This document shows positions 23,953 to 32,378 of a stretch of DNA of 48,155 bases, one piece after another; the stretch's first letter is position 1; each line of letters begins with the position of its first letter. Source of the stretch: Anaerolineales bacterium (GTDB lineage Bacteria > Chloroflexota > Anaerolineae > Anaerolineales > UBA11579); the NCBI GenBank assembly GCA_024710875.1, contig JANJTX010000186.1, forward strand, positions 1-48,155. Reading direction: 5' to 3'. The position numbers and the translations under genes are program-made. Below the pieces are notes generated by a model. That model was not told where the DNA came from. It was given only the letters and a program-made list of their open reading frames with translations, and searched no databases.

Positions 23953-25047
23953 TCAGCCGGCGGCTCTGCGCCGCCGCGTCGCCCGCGCCCGGCTGTGGTT
24001 GGCCTCCAGCAATTTGGCGATGTTATTCATCTCGCCCAGCACCGCAATCGTACCGCCGGTAGCCGCCATCGCCGCCGCCGGCGGGTGAAAATCGGTTTGC
24101 GCCCCGTGCTGCCACAGCACCACACTCACATCAAAACGCGTTTCAATTTCGCTGAAGGTCAGTCCATCCAGCACGCAATTGGGGTTCACCTCCAACCGTG
24201 CCAGGTTCATCGGCTGGCCTTGAATCGTAATCGGGTGGGTGATTTCCATGCCGGCTGCCGCCGCCGCAAAGGAGGGCGCCGAAATCGCCGAGGCGCTCAA
24301 AGCCGTAAACCCGAACTGTTTTTCAATCGCCGCCGCGAAATCATAGTCAAAAATTCGCACCACCACCTCAATTTCAGGGTTCATCACGCGCGCCTTGACC
24401 GCGATCTGCAAATTCAGCGAATCGTTCTGGGTACACAGCAAAATCGCCCGCGCCCGCCGCACCCCGGCGGCTTCCAGCGTGGTCTCACGGGTGGCGTCAT
24501 CCACAATCACCGGCACATCCAGCGCCTGGGCCTGGGTCAGCAGGTCGGCCTGCGGGTCCTCCTCCACCACCACAATCGAACGCCCAATCGAGTGCAGGCT
24601 CAACATCGCCTGAAAACCCAGATGCCCCAGCCCCACCAGAATCACATGGTTATTATGCATACTTGCCACGGCCATCGCCCACTCCTTGCCGCGTGTGCGG
24701 CGGTTAAAGAACAAAGCCCCGAAGTCTGCCACGCCCTGCGCCAGCAGCACAAAGCCAATCAGCGGCATCAGAAAAAAGAACGCCTGCAAATACGGCTCTT
24801 CAGGAAATTCCACAATCGGCTGCAAAAAGGTCAGGCCGAGCGCATGGTACACCCCTTCGGCCGGGCTATCCAGCGCGCTGGGCGTGTTGCGCGCCAGCCC
24901 GTAATACAGCAGTCCCCCGCCAAAAAACGCCAGCCCGAACAGGAACAGCGGCGCGGCGAACTCACGCAGCAGCAGCACCGAGTCGCGCCAGGTAGCCTGC
25001 ACCCGCCGCACCAGTCCCGCCCAGCCAGAAAAGCGCTTGGTCTTCAT
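23953..25047 (-). CDS. K+-channel-like membrane protein with RCK (TrkA-N/TrkA-C) domains and a degenerate pore
   Basis: The product is 364 residues long. Hydrophobic helices at about 30-52 and 88-112 flank a pore-loop-like segment (about 66-83). A Rossmann RCK domain follows (about 133-250, nucleotide loop VGLGHLG, acidic EED at 162-164), then a TrkA-C-like domain (about 265-350). The layout is that of MthK-type channels, but the filter TVGYGD is absent; the same place reads LTFLQPIVEFP. It may conduct something else, be non-conducting, or act as a regulatory subunit. The start at 25047 is chosen because it lies 7 nt after a TATAAT box. A longer frame to 25371 runs antisense to the lipoprotein gene and is unlikely. 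Confidence 0.88.
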   Translation of the reverse strand: MKTKRFSGWAGLVRRVQATWRDSVLLLREFAAPLFLFGLAFFGGGLLYYGLARNTPSALDSPAEGVYHALGLTFLQPIVEFPEEPYLQAFFFLMPLIGFVLLAQGVADFGALFFNRRTRGKEWAMAVASMHNNHVILVGLGHLGFQAMLSLHSIGRSIVVVEEDPQADLLTQAQALDVPVIVDDATRETTLEAAGVRRARAILLCTQNDSLNLQIAVKARVMNPEIEVVVRIFDYDFAAAIEKQFGFTALSASAISAPSFAAAAAGMEITHPITIQGQPMNLARLEVNPNCVLDGLTFSEIETRFDVSVVLWQHGAQTDFHPPAAAMAATGGTIAVLGEMNNIAKLLEANHSRARATRRRRAAG

Positions 25048-25054
25048 CTCACAG

Positions 25055-25060
25055 ATTATA
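25055..25060 (-). promoter_or_regulatory. -10 box of a leaderless transcript for the RCK protein
   Basis: A perfect TATAAT on the minus strand ends 7 nt before the ATG at 25047, and no Shine-Dalgarno is present. The expected first transcribed base is at or next to the start codon. No -35 consensus is visible at 16-18 bp. Confidence 0.6.
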
Positions 25061-25204
25061 CGCTGACCAAACATCGATACAGGATGGAACGGCAACGACT
25101 CTCGGACATATGACCCTAGTCCCTCCATCACTTCAGGCATACAGTAAAGGGGGCAGCCCGCACCTGCCCGCGACTTAACCTCGCTACGGCATTCGGAGGC
25201 CGCT

Positions 25205-25627
25205 ATGACACTACGAAAAACTGCTTGCATTCTGGGCATGCTCGGCTTTCTACTGGCCGCCTGCGCCGCCCCGGCCGCACCACAAGCCGGCCGCATCCTG
25301 GGTGGCGTGTTCTGCGACAGCAACGCTGACCGGGATTGCGCCTGCGAAGAGGGCTTCGCTGATATTCGCATCCACCTCCATCAGGGCGATTGCAGCGGGC
25401 CAATTCTGCAATCGGTGCTCTCCGGAGAAGATGGCAGCTTTGCCTTCAATGACCTCGCCCCCGGCCCCTATTGCGTCTTCGCCGATATCGCCCCCCTGTG
25501 CGGTGGCGAAGCCGGTTACAACCTCACCACCGGCATCAGCCGGCCGGTGGAAGTGCAGGCCGGCTGGACGCATGAACTCCTGTGGTTCGGCCTCACACCC
25601 CTGATGCACAGCACCCCGCAACCCTGA
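25205..25627 (+). CDS. Cysteine-rich lipoprotein with SdrD/Cna B-like domain
   Basis: The 140-residue precursor has a type II signal peptide (MTLRKTACILGMLGFLLAAC, lipidated Cys near residue 20). The mature part (about 30-130) resembles a prealbumin-like SdrD_B repeat: GGVFCDSNADRDCACEEGFA corresponds to the Asp-rich Ca-binding start of such domains, followed by IRIHL and a DGSFAFNDLAPGPYCVF strand pair. Unusually it carries about eight cysteines, several replacing calcium-loop positions, so disulfides may take over the stabilising role. GGAGG lies 6 nt before the ATG. It is probably anchored on the outer face of the membrane; its partner is unknown. Confidence 0.85.
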   Translation: MTLRKTACILGMLGFLLAACAAPAAPQAGRILGGVFCDSNADRDCACEEGFADIRIHLHQGDCSGPILQSVLSGEDGSFAFNDLAPGPYCVFADIAPLCGGEAGYNLTTGISRPVEVQAGWTHELLWFGLTPLMHSTPQP

Positions 25628-25654
25628 CGGCTGAACCCGCGCCGCACTTGCCTG

Positions 25655-25660
25655 TATAAT
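25655..25660 (+). promoter_or_regulatory. -10 box of a leaderless transcript for the solute-binding protein
   Basis: TATAAT preceded by TG (TGTATAAT) ends 6 nt before the GTG at 25667. No Shine-Dalgarno occurs in the six intervening bases. The same element and distance are found before the permease gene at 18150. Confidence 0.65.
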
Positions 25661-25666
25661 CGCGGC

Positions 25667-27010
25667 GTGCGTCCGCTCTGTTTGCTATTCCTCGTTCTGC
25701 TGCTCGTCGGCTGTGCCGCCCCCGGCCCGGCGGCCACCTCCGCGCCGAATACCTCCGCGGCCAACCCCACCCCGGCCGCCAACCCCAGCGCTACCCTGCC
25801 GCCCGTGCCAACCCTGCCCGCCCCGGCCGCTGGTGAACTGCGCCTGTGGCACACCTTCAGCGGCCCGGCCCGCGCCGCCCTCGAAGCCCTCGCCGCCGAG
25901 TTCAACGCCGCCAACCCACACGGCATTCAGATTATTCCCGAAACCCGCGCCAACACCCTCCAACTCGGGCAGGACATGACCCGCGCCCTGACCGAAGGTA
26001 ACTGGCCGCCGCTGGTCATCGGTACCCCCGCTCAGGTCTCAGCCTGGCAGGCGGCCGGGCTGGTCGTCCCGCTGGAGGACTTCGTGCTTGACCCGGCCTA
26101 CGGCCTGACCGCCGCCCAAAACGCGGCCCTGTTCTGGCAGCCCGCCACTACCAGCCCGGAAAGCAGCTTCCTGCGCCTCGGCCTGCCTGCCATATTAAGC
26201 GCCGAAGTCCTGTTCTACAACGTCGCCTGGGCCGCTGAACTCGGCTTCACCGCCCCGCCCGCCAACCCGGCTGAATTCCAGCAGCAGGCCTGCGCCGCCG
26301 CAGCCGCCAATGGCGATGGCACAGGCGGCTGGGCGATTTCCACGGATGCCTCCGTAACGCTGGCCTGGTTGCGCGCATTTGGCGCGGCCGAACTGGCTGG
26401 CGAGGGCTATGCCTTTGATACCGTGGAAACGCGGGCGGCGTTCAGCTTTTTGCGCGGTCTGGTGACGGCTGGTTGCGCCTGGCAGCCCGGCACGGCCTAC
26501 CCCAACGCCGAGTTCGCCAACCGCCAGGCGCTCTTTATCTCCGCCAACAGCTTGAGTATCCCGGCCCAGGCCGAGCTGCTGGCCGCCGCCGATTGGCAGG
26601 TCATCGCTTACCCCTGCGAGGGCGCCAACTGCCAGCCGGCCCTGCCCCTGCACGGCCTCGAATTTGCCCTGCTGGATGCGCCCCTCGAAACCCAGGTGGC
26701 CGCCTGGACTTTCCTGCACTACTTCCTCCAGCCCGAACAGCAGTCCGGTTGGCAGGCCGCCAGCAACAGCCTGCCGCTTTCCGCAGAGTCTCCCGCGCCC
26801 CTGCTCACCCAAACCCGGGAGGCCCTCGAGCTGGCACGCGCCTACGGCCAGCCCGAACCGGCCCGCCCCTCCTGGACCATCGTTCGTGGCGTATTGGCAG
26901 ATGCCGCCCGCCTGCTCTACAGCCCCGGCCTCACCGACCTGGCCCTGCGCGACCTGCTGCCCGAATTGCAGGCCACCGTGCAGGAAGTGGATGCCGCCGC
27001 TGGCCGCTAA
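25667..27010 (+). CDS. Extracellular solute-binding lipoprotein (ABC importer family 1)
   Basis: This 447-residue protein starts at a GTG. A lipoprotein signal peptide (LCLLFLVLLLVGCAAPGPAA, lipidated Cys near residue 16) is followed by a Pro/Ala/Thr/Asn-rich linker (about 18-57). The binding-protein fold then begins GELRLWHTFSGPARAALEAL, typical of family 1 carbohydrate-binding components. Internal features such as GTPAQVSAWQAAGLVVPLED and a C-terminal helical lobe agree. No ABC permease or ATPase gene adjoins it, so it either serves a transporter encoded elsewhere or has a sensory role. The ligand cannot be predicted, although sugars are usual for the family. Confidence 0.9.
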   Translation: MRPLCLLFLVLLLVGCAAPGPAATSAPNTSAANPTPAANPSATLPPVPTLPAPAAGELRLWHTFSGPARAALEALAAEFNAANPHGIQIIPETRANTLQLGQDMTRALTEGNWPPLVIGTPAQVSAWQAAGLVVPLEDFVLDPAYGLTAAQNAALFWQPATTSPESSFLRLGLPAILSAEVLFYNVAWAAELGFTAPPANPAEFQQQACAAAAANGDGTGGWAISTDASVTLAWLRAFGAAELAGEGYAFDTVETRAAFSFLRGLVTAGCAWQPGTAYPNAEFANRQALFISANSLSIPAQAELLAAADWQVIAYPCEGANCQPALPLHGLEFALLDAPLETQVAAWTFLHYFLQPEQQSGWQAASNSLPLSAESPAPLLTQTREALELARAYGQPEPARPSWTIVRGVLADAARLLYSPGLTDLALRDLLPELQATVQEVDAAAGR

Positions 27011-27060
27011 TCCCCCAAAATTCATCCCTCAAGCCGCCTGCACCCGGCCATGCCTGAATC

Positions 27061-27066
27061 TATAAT
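27061..27066 (+). promoter_or_regulatory. -10 box of a leaderless transcript for a small protein
   Basis: A perfect TATAAT ends 6 nt before the ATG at 27073. No Shine-Dalgarno is present and no -35 consensus is obvious. The gene is only 50-odd nt downstream of the previous stop, so read-through is also possible. Confidence 0.6.
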
Positions 27067-27072
27067 ACAGAC

Positions 27073-27354
27073 ATGCCGCGCCCCAAAAAAAACGACCTGG
27101 AATGGATGCTCTGGCAGATCGAAGACAGCCAGCGCGCCGACCCCCCGCTGGTCAATCTCATCCGCGCCATTCAGTACTACACCGAGAAATACAACGGCGT
27201 ACCCAACCGCGCCGAGGGCGCGCCCGGCTGGGCCCAGGGCCTGACCCCGCCCGAAGGCATGCACTTCAGCGAGTCCAAGAGCCTCGCCACAGGCCACCTG
27301 ATGCTGGCCCGCGACCCGAGCTTAAGCGTCCCGCTGCCCGGCCGCCCAAAATAA
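27073..27354 (+). CDS. Small conserved-looking protein of unknown function (93 residues)
   Basis: The sequence begins MPRPKKNDLEWMLWQIEDSQ and is hydrophilic with several aromatic residues (Trp11, Trp14, then QYYTEKYNG). It contains a PNRAEGAPGWAQGLTPPEG segment and no membrane helix. I recognise no family. The start lies 6 nt after TATAAT, and the gene ends 8 nt before the convergent asnB stop, leaving no room for a separate terminator. Base composition is like its neighbours. The tight fit between flanking genes and the promoter position support it as real. Confidence 0.7.
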   Translation: MPRPKKNDLEWMLWQIEDSQRADPPLVNLIRAIQYYTEKYNGVPNRAEGAPGWAQGLTPPEGMHFSESKSLATGHLMLARDPSLSVPLPGRPK

Positions 27355-27362
27355 CCACCCCC

Positions 27363-29255
27363 TCACCCCCCAAACTGCATCTTCCACTCCGCCAGCATCA
27401 CCAGCGCGTAGAGCCGCTTGCCGTGGTCGGCGCGGCCAGCGGCATGCTCGGCCAGCAGCCGTTCGAGGGCGGCGGCTTCGAACCAGCCCGCCAGCGGACT
27501 GGCCGAACCCAGCAGGCGTTCCCGGCTCCAGCCCGCCAGCGGGCCGCGCAACCACGTCCCCACCGGAATACCAAAACCCTGCTTGCCGCGCCCCAGAATT
27601 TCAGGCGGCAGCAAGTCCTTAAACGTTTCGCACAGAATCCACTTACCCGTGCGACCGCGCAGCTTGTACTGTTCTGGCAGGCGCGCCGCCCAGCCCGCGA
27701 CTTCATGGTCCAGAAACGGCGAGCGCCCCTCCAGCGAGGCAGCCATCGTCATCCGGTCGGCCTTGACCAGCAGGTCGCCCGGCAGGTAGGTGGTGTTATC
27801 GCCGTACAGAGTGCGGTCCAGTCGCCCACGCGCCGGGGCATCTTGCCAGGCGGCCGCCAGCAGGCTTTCGGCGTTGCGAGTGTCCAGCGCGGCTTGAAAT
27901 TCCGGCCGCCACAGCACGGCTTTCTGCACCGGCGAGAAGTACGAGCCCCAGCGCAGCAGGCTGGCGCGCCGGTCAATTTGGGCCAGCGTTTCCAGCCGCT
28001 TGAGGCCGTTGACGACACTGCCGCCGACGGGCTTATCGCCCCGGTCGGGCAGGCGGCGCAGGGCGGCCGGCAGCAGGCGGCGGGTGAGCACGCCCGGCAA
28101 CTTCAGGTAGGCATCCGCCCACGGGTCGAGCCAGTAACGCCAGTAGCCGCCGAAGGCCTCGTCGCCGCCATCCCCATTCAGGGCCACGGTCACATGCTGG
28201 CGGGTCAGGCGCGCCAGGTGCAGCAGCGGCAGGGCCGAGGGATCGGCAAAGGGTTCGCCGATGTGGCGGGTGATATCCGCCAGCGTGGCCGGGATGTCGC
28301 CATAGGTCAGGGTGAATTCATGGTGGACGGTGGCGTAGCGTTCGGCCACCCGGCGGGCGTGCGGCAGTTCAGAAAAGGCAGTTTCCTCAAAGCCGACCGA
28401 GAAGGTCTTGACCGGTGCATCCATCAGCCCCGCCATCAAGGCCACGATGATGCTGCTGTCTATCCCGCCGGATAAGTGCGCGCCCAGCGGCACTTCGCTC
28501 AACAGGCGCATGCGCACCGCTTCGGTCAGTAAGTGGCGCAGTTCGGCTTTCAACTCCGGCAGAGGGGCGGTGTGCTTGGGTTCGTAGGCCAGCGCCCAAT
28601 AGCGTTCAAGCGTCAGTTCGCCGTTTTCCCACGCCAACCGATGCCCGGCGGGCAGTTTGTGAATCCCCACAAAGGGCGTGCGCGGCTCGGGGATGTATTG
28701 CAGGCTCAAATAATCATCGAGGGCCTGCATATCCAGTTCCGGCCGGTGCGGCAGGGCCGCCAGCAGGGCCGGTAACTCGGAGGCGAAGTACAGGGTACCG
28801 GCCTGCACGGTGTAATAAAAGGGCTTCTTGCCCAGCCGATCGCGGGCCGCCAGCAGGCGGTTGCGTTTCGTATCCCACAGCGCAAAGGCGAACATGCCGC
28901 GCAAGTGGGTCATGCAGTCATCGCCGTGGTCTTCGTACAGGTGCAGGATGCACTCGGTATCGGTGCGGGTGCGGAAGGTGTGGCCGCGCTCCTGCAATGT
29001 GCGGTGCATTTCAGGGAAGTTGTAGCACTCGCCGTTGAACACAATCCACAGGCTTTCGTCTTCATTGGCGATGGGCTGGTCGCCGCCGGCCACGTCAATA
29101 ATCGCCAGGCGGCGCATCGCCAGCCCGACCCCCGGCCGCAGTAGAAAACCATCGCCGTCCGGCCCGCGGTGGGCGATGGCAGCGTTCATCTGCCGCAGGG
29201 CGGCCTCATCCACCGCCGCCCGGTCGCGCCCGGCCATGCCACAGATGCCGCACAT
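27363..29255 (-). CDS. asnB: Asparagine synthase (glutamine-hydrolysing) family protein
   Basis: The 630-residue protein has an N-terminal class II glutaminase domain (about 1-210) with nucleophile Cys2 (MCGICGMAG), AHRGPDGDGF and the FNGECYNF loop. A synthetase domain follows (about 235-620) with the ATP PP-loop LSGGIDSSIIVALM. Free asparagine synthesis is possible. Because it is the last gene of a polysaccharide locus and overlaps the upstream glycosyltransferase (TGATG), an amidotransferase that converts a sugar carboxylate or amino-acid substituent to an amide is equally likely; enzymes of this family do this in O-antigen loci. A uronate-forming dehydrogenase in the same locus supports that idea. 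Confidence 0.92.
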   Translation of the reverse strand: MCGICGMAGRDRAAVDEAALRQMNAAIAHRGPDGDGFLLRPGVGLAMRRLAIIDVAGGDQPIANEDESLWIVFNGECYNFPEMHRTLQERGHTFRTRTDTECILHLYEDHGDDCMTHLRGMFAFALWDTKRNRLLAARDRLGKKPFYYTVQAGTLYFASELPALLAALPHRPELDMQALDDYLSLQYIPEPRTPFVGIHKLPAGHRLAWENGELTLERYWALAYEPKHTAPLPELKAELRHLLTEAVRMRLLSEVPLGAHLSGGIDSSIIVALMAGLMDAPVKTFSVGFEETAFSELPHARRVAERYATVHHEFTLTYGDIPATLADITRHIGEPFADPSALPLLHLARLTRQHVTVALNGDGGDEAFGGYWRYWLDPWADAYLKLPGVLTRRLLPAALRRLPDRGDKPVGGSVVNGLKRLETLAQIDRRASLLRWGSYFSPVQKAVLWRPEFQAALDTRNAESLLAAAWQDAPARGRLDRTLYGDNTTYLPGDLLVKADRMTMAASLEGRSPFLDHEVAGWAARLPEQYKLRGRTGKWILCETFKDLLPPEILGRGKQGFGIPVGTWLRGPLAGWSRERLLGSASPLAGWFEAAALERLLAEHAAGRADHGKRLYALVMLAEWKMQFGG

Positions 29256-30385
29256 CAGCCTTGGCCTTTCTGTGCGGCTTTCCCCAAAGCGAGGTAATCG
29301 GCCGCCACCCGTTCCAGGGTGTACTCGGCCTGTACGCGGGCCCGGGCTGCCGCGCCCATGCGCTGGCGGAGGGCTGCATCCGGTATCAGCTCGGCCAGGG
29401 CGGCCTGCAGGGCAGCGGCATCTTCCGGCGGCACGAGGCGGCCGGTTTCGCCTTCCAGCACCAGTTCTTCGTTACCCGCAATCCGGGTGGCAATCACCGG
29501 CAGGCCGGCCGCCATCGCTTCCAGCACGGCATTCGGCATACCTTCGTCGCGCGAGGGGTAGACATACAGGTTGGCGCGGCCCAGATGCTCAATTAATTGT
29601 GGCCGCGACTGCCAGCCGGTAAAGGTCAGCCGGTCGGCCATTCCCAGACTTTCGGCCTGCTGTTGCAGGGCGGGCTGGCTGGGGCCATCGCCCACAATCG
29701 TCAGCCGCCAATCGAGGTGCTGCAAATTCCCCAGCGCGGTTAGCAGCAGGTCGAGGCCTTTCTGGTACACCACCCGCCCACTGAAGACCAACTCGGCTGG
29801 AGCCCAATCGCGCCCCACCGCCGGAAACTCACTGGCATTGACCCCATTGGGGATAATCTCAATTTTCTGGCTGGGCTCGAAACGGAGAGCCAACGCCCGC
29901 AGGCCGCGGCTGTTGGCCGCCACGGCCGCCGCCCGCCGCCACACAAAGCGGATGACCGGCGCGCCCAGCCGGTGAAAAGTCTTGAAATCATAGGGTCGGA
30001 AACCGGGTACGTCCCCGCCCCTTAGTGAAACAATATACGGCACGCCGCGCAGGGCTTTCAACAGCCAGGCGGCCGGGCCGCTGGGGATGCCAAAATAGGC
30101 AATCGTGAAATCCGGCCGCCCGACTCCGAGTACATAAAACCCGGCCAGTAGCATGAAGATGACCTGCTCGAATGCCCCGGAGCGGTCCATGCGGCGGCGC
30201 AGCGGCACCTGCCGCAAGACGGTAACGCCGTGCTCGGTGGTGCGGCCTGGCTGGCCCTTGAAGCGCGCCGTCAACACCGTGACGGAATGCCCCTGCCCGG
30301 CCAGAGTGCGCGCCAGCAGGGCGCTGGCCGTGCCGGCTCCCCCGCCCACCGGCGGGTACTCGCTATTAATGATCAGGACTTGCAT
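29255..30385 (-). CDS. Glycosyltransferase family 4
   Basis: This 376-residue GT-B enzyme begins MQVLIINSEYPPVGGGAGTA, the usual glycine-rich start of GT4 proteins. The donor-binding half carries VFSGRVVYQKGLDLLLTAL and the E-x7-E motif in RDEGMPNAVLEAMAAG. The start at 30385 is chosen because the family N-terminus begins there; an ATG at 30394 is also in frame. Either start overlaps the end of the preceding membrane protein gene by about 20-29 nt, so translation should be coupled. No Shine-Dalgarno is clear. The stop shares a base with the asnB start. Confidence 0.92.
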   Translation of the reverse strand: MQVLIINSEYPPVGGGAGTASALLARTLAGQGHSVTVLTARFKGQPGRTTEHGVTVLRQVPLRRRMDRSGAFEQVIFMLLAGFYVLGVGRPDFTIAYFGIPSGPAAWLLKALRGVPYIVSLRGGDVPGFRPYDFKTFHRLGAPVIRFVWRRAAAVAANSRGLRALALRFEPSQKIEIIPNGVNASEFPAVGRDWAPAELVFSGRVVYQKGLDLLLTALGNLQHLDWRLTIVGDGPSQPALQQQAESLGMADRLTFTGWQSRPQLIEHLGRANLYVYPSRDEGMPNAVLEAMAAGLPVIATRIAGNEELVLEGETGRLVPPEDAAALQAALAELIPDAALRQRMGAAARARVQAEYTLERVAADYLALGKAAQKGQG

Positions 30386-32378
30386 CGAAGACATCACAGC
30401 GCGGCTGGCTGCGGGGTTTGAGGACCTGCACGCCCGCATCCGAGAAGGTGCTTTCAATATAGTATTCGCACAAAATCGGCTCAATGATGTACTGCACCCA
30501 GGCGTTGTTTTCTTCGGCCAACGCATCTACTTCCACGCTCTTGATGCGCCGGAAGAGCGGGTCAGAGAAAATAATCGCAAAGCGGTGGTCGGCCAGGTCG
30601 GTGTAGAACTGGTGCAGATAGGCTTCGTTGCGCGAAATCGCCATCTCCATCAGGAAAATCTGCTCATATTCCGGAATTAGCTGCACGTCGGTTTCGAGCA
30701 GGTCAAAGGTCAGCAACTGGCGTTGGGAGATGAACAGCACCTCGCCATCGGCTGCCACGGCCTCTTCGGCAAACTCGTCCATCTGCGCCACGGTCTGGTG
30801 GGCGAGGGCATGGTCACGTTCCGGCCATTGCCCGCCGGTCAGGGCCGCCAGCCCAACCGGTACGGCCACAATCAACGCCAGTAACCCGGCGGGCAGGCTG
30901 GCCTGCGGCGGGGAAGCGCCCGGTTCGGCGGTTGTGCGCCCGAACAAAACGGCGGTACCCGCCAGCATCAGCAGTACCATGAAGGCATCCATATTGTGCA
31001 GGTTGGTGCCGCCGCCAATCTTGGTGCTGACGACCAGCCCGGCAATGAACAGCACCCCCAGGATTGCCCCCAGCCCCAGCAGGCGCAGCCAGTGCCACGC
31101 ACCGCGCTGCTGCCGGATGAGCCACACGCTGGCCGCCAGCAGTGGCAACGAAACCAGCAGGATGCCGGTCAGAATCCCCAGGGGGTACGAAGGGCTGGGC
31201 AGCAGGCGATTCCACAACAAATCAGATGTAAAGGCCGAGCCAAATTGTTCTACATTTTCATTGCCGGAAAGGGCGATGTAGCCCGCATAGGCCGCCAGCC
31301 CGGTGAGCATGCCGGCCACAAACAGGCCCACGCTGCGCCAGAAATAACGCCACGGGATGCCAGTGCGCGCCCCGACCGGTTGCTCGAGGTACAGCAGGCC
31401 AGCCGCCAGTAGACCCGGCACCGGCGTCCAGTTAATCCGGCTGAAACCCGCCCAGGCCGAGGCCAGCAACACGACCCCCAGCGTGCGGCGCAGGTTGTCC
31501 GTCCGCACGCCCCACAAAATAATAACGACGCTGACCAGCAGGTTGTAAAAAACGGCCCCCTGCATCAGAAATACAAACGCCCATGCGAATACGAGGAGTT
31601 TCAGGCCGCGGTCGGTCAGTTTCAGGCGGCGCACCAGCAACCCGGCCGCCAGCCCGGTCAGCCCCCACCACAGCAGGACCTGCCAGGCGCGGTGCGCCCA
31701 GAGCGGCAAATCCGGGATGATAAAGGGAATCGCCTGCAACATATAGCGGCTGGGGTGGGTAATGGAAAGGGGCAGGTCCAGCCCGTACAGGCGTTGGCTG
31801 GCATACAGCGAAGCCTGGTAATAGCGGCTGACTTCTGACCAGCTCAAGGAAAGCGGGTAGGTCGTGATTTCGGGCAGGAAGACCGCCGCCCGGTGCACGA
31901 GCCCCAGCAGTAAGCCAGAAGCCAGCAAAGCCGAAAACGCTGGCAAACCCGGCCGGCCAGCCCACAGCAGCGTCGCCCCAACCAGCGTGAAGAGCCAGAA
32001 CATCCACAGGCGCGGCATCGGCAGGCTGATGTACAGGCCATATTCGCCAAAGACAAACAGCGGGAAGGCCACCACCAGCAGGGCGAACAGGGCCAGGTTG
32101 GCGGCCTTCAGCCGCCGCAGCGTGCCCGCCAGCCGCCGTGCCACGGGCAGCAACCACGCCCCGGCAGGCGTAAACGCCAGCCCCAGCAGCAGGGCAATGG
32201 CCGCCAGCCCGCCCAGCAGCGCCAACCGCAGGGCGCGCAATTTGGCCGACACGCTGAAATAATCCAGCGCCAGCATCTGGGCCTCAAAGCCGTTAAACGC
32301 CAGCCAGCCCAGCCCGAGGGTGAGCGCCAGCCCGGCTTTTAAGAGGGTGGATGTTGCGGGAGTACGAAAGGGTTGCAT
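30366..32378 (-). CDS. Large polytopic membrane protein, GT-C-like or polymerase-like, unknown
   Basis: The product has 670 residues with about twelve to fourteen membrane helices over the first 500 residues, then a soluble C-terminal part of about 150 residues, probably extracytoplasmic (from HALAHQTVAQMDEFAEEAVA). After the fourth or fifth helix a loop with SWSEVSRYYQASLYASQRLY resembles the acidic first loop of GT-C glycosyltransferases; this is suggestive only. In this locus it could be a lipid-linked sugar transferase or the polymerase that the cluster otherwise lacks. It starts directly where the methyltransferase gene stops. Confidence 0.72.
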   Translation of the reverse strand: MQPFRTPATSTLLKAGLALTLGLGWLAFNGFEAQMLALDYFSVSAKLRALRLALLGGLAAIALLLGLAFTPAGAWLLPVARRLAGTLRRLKAANLALFALLVVAFPLFVFGEYGLYISLPMPRLWMFWLFTLVGATLLWAGRPGLPAFSALLASGLLLGLVHRAAVFLPEITTYPLSLSWSEVSRYYQASLYASQRLYGLDLPLSITHPSRYMLQAIPFIIPDLPLWAHRAWQVLLWWGLTGLAAGLLVRRLKLTDRGLKLLVFAWAFVFLMQGAVFYNLLVSVVIILWGVRTDNLRRTLGVVLLASAWAGFSRINWTPVPGLLAAGLLYLEQPVGARTGIPWRYFWRSVGLFVAGMLTGLAAYAGYIALSGNENVEQFGSAFTSDLLWNRLLPSPSYPLGILTGILLVSLPLLAASVWLIRQQRGAWHWLRLLGLGAILGVLFIAGLVVSTKIGGGTNLHNMDAFMVLLMLAGTAVLFGRTTAEPGASPPQASLPAGLLALIVAVPVGLAALTGGQWPERDHALAHQTVAQMDEFAEEAVAADGEVLFISQRQLLTFDLLETDVQLIPEYEQIFLMEMAISRNEAYLHQFYTDLADHRFAIIFSDPLFRRIKSVEVDALAEENNAWVQYIIEPILCEYYIESTFSDAGVQVLKPRSQPRCDVFDASPDH

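Noticed and set aside
25048-25371. N-terminal extension of the RCK protein frame
   Set aside because: It runs through the TATAAT box and antisense to the lipoprotein gene, and adds a serine/alanine-rich segment not expected in the family.
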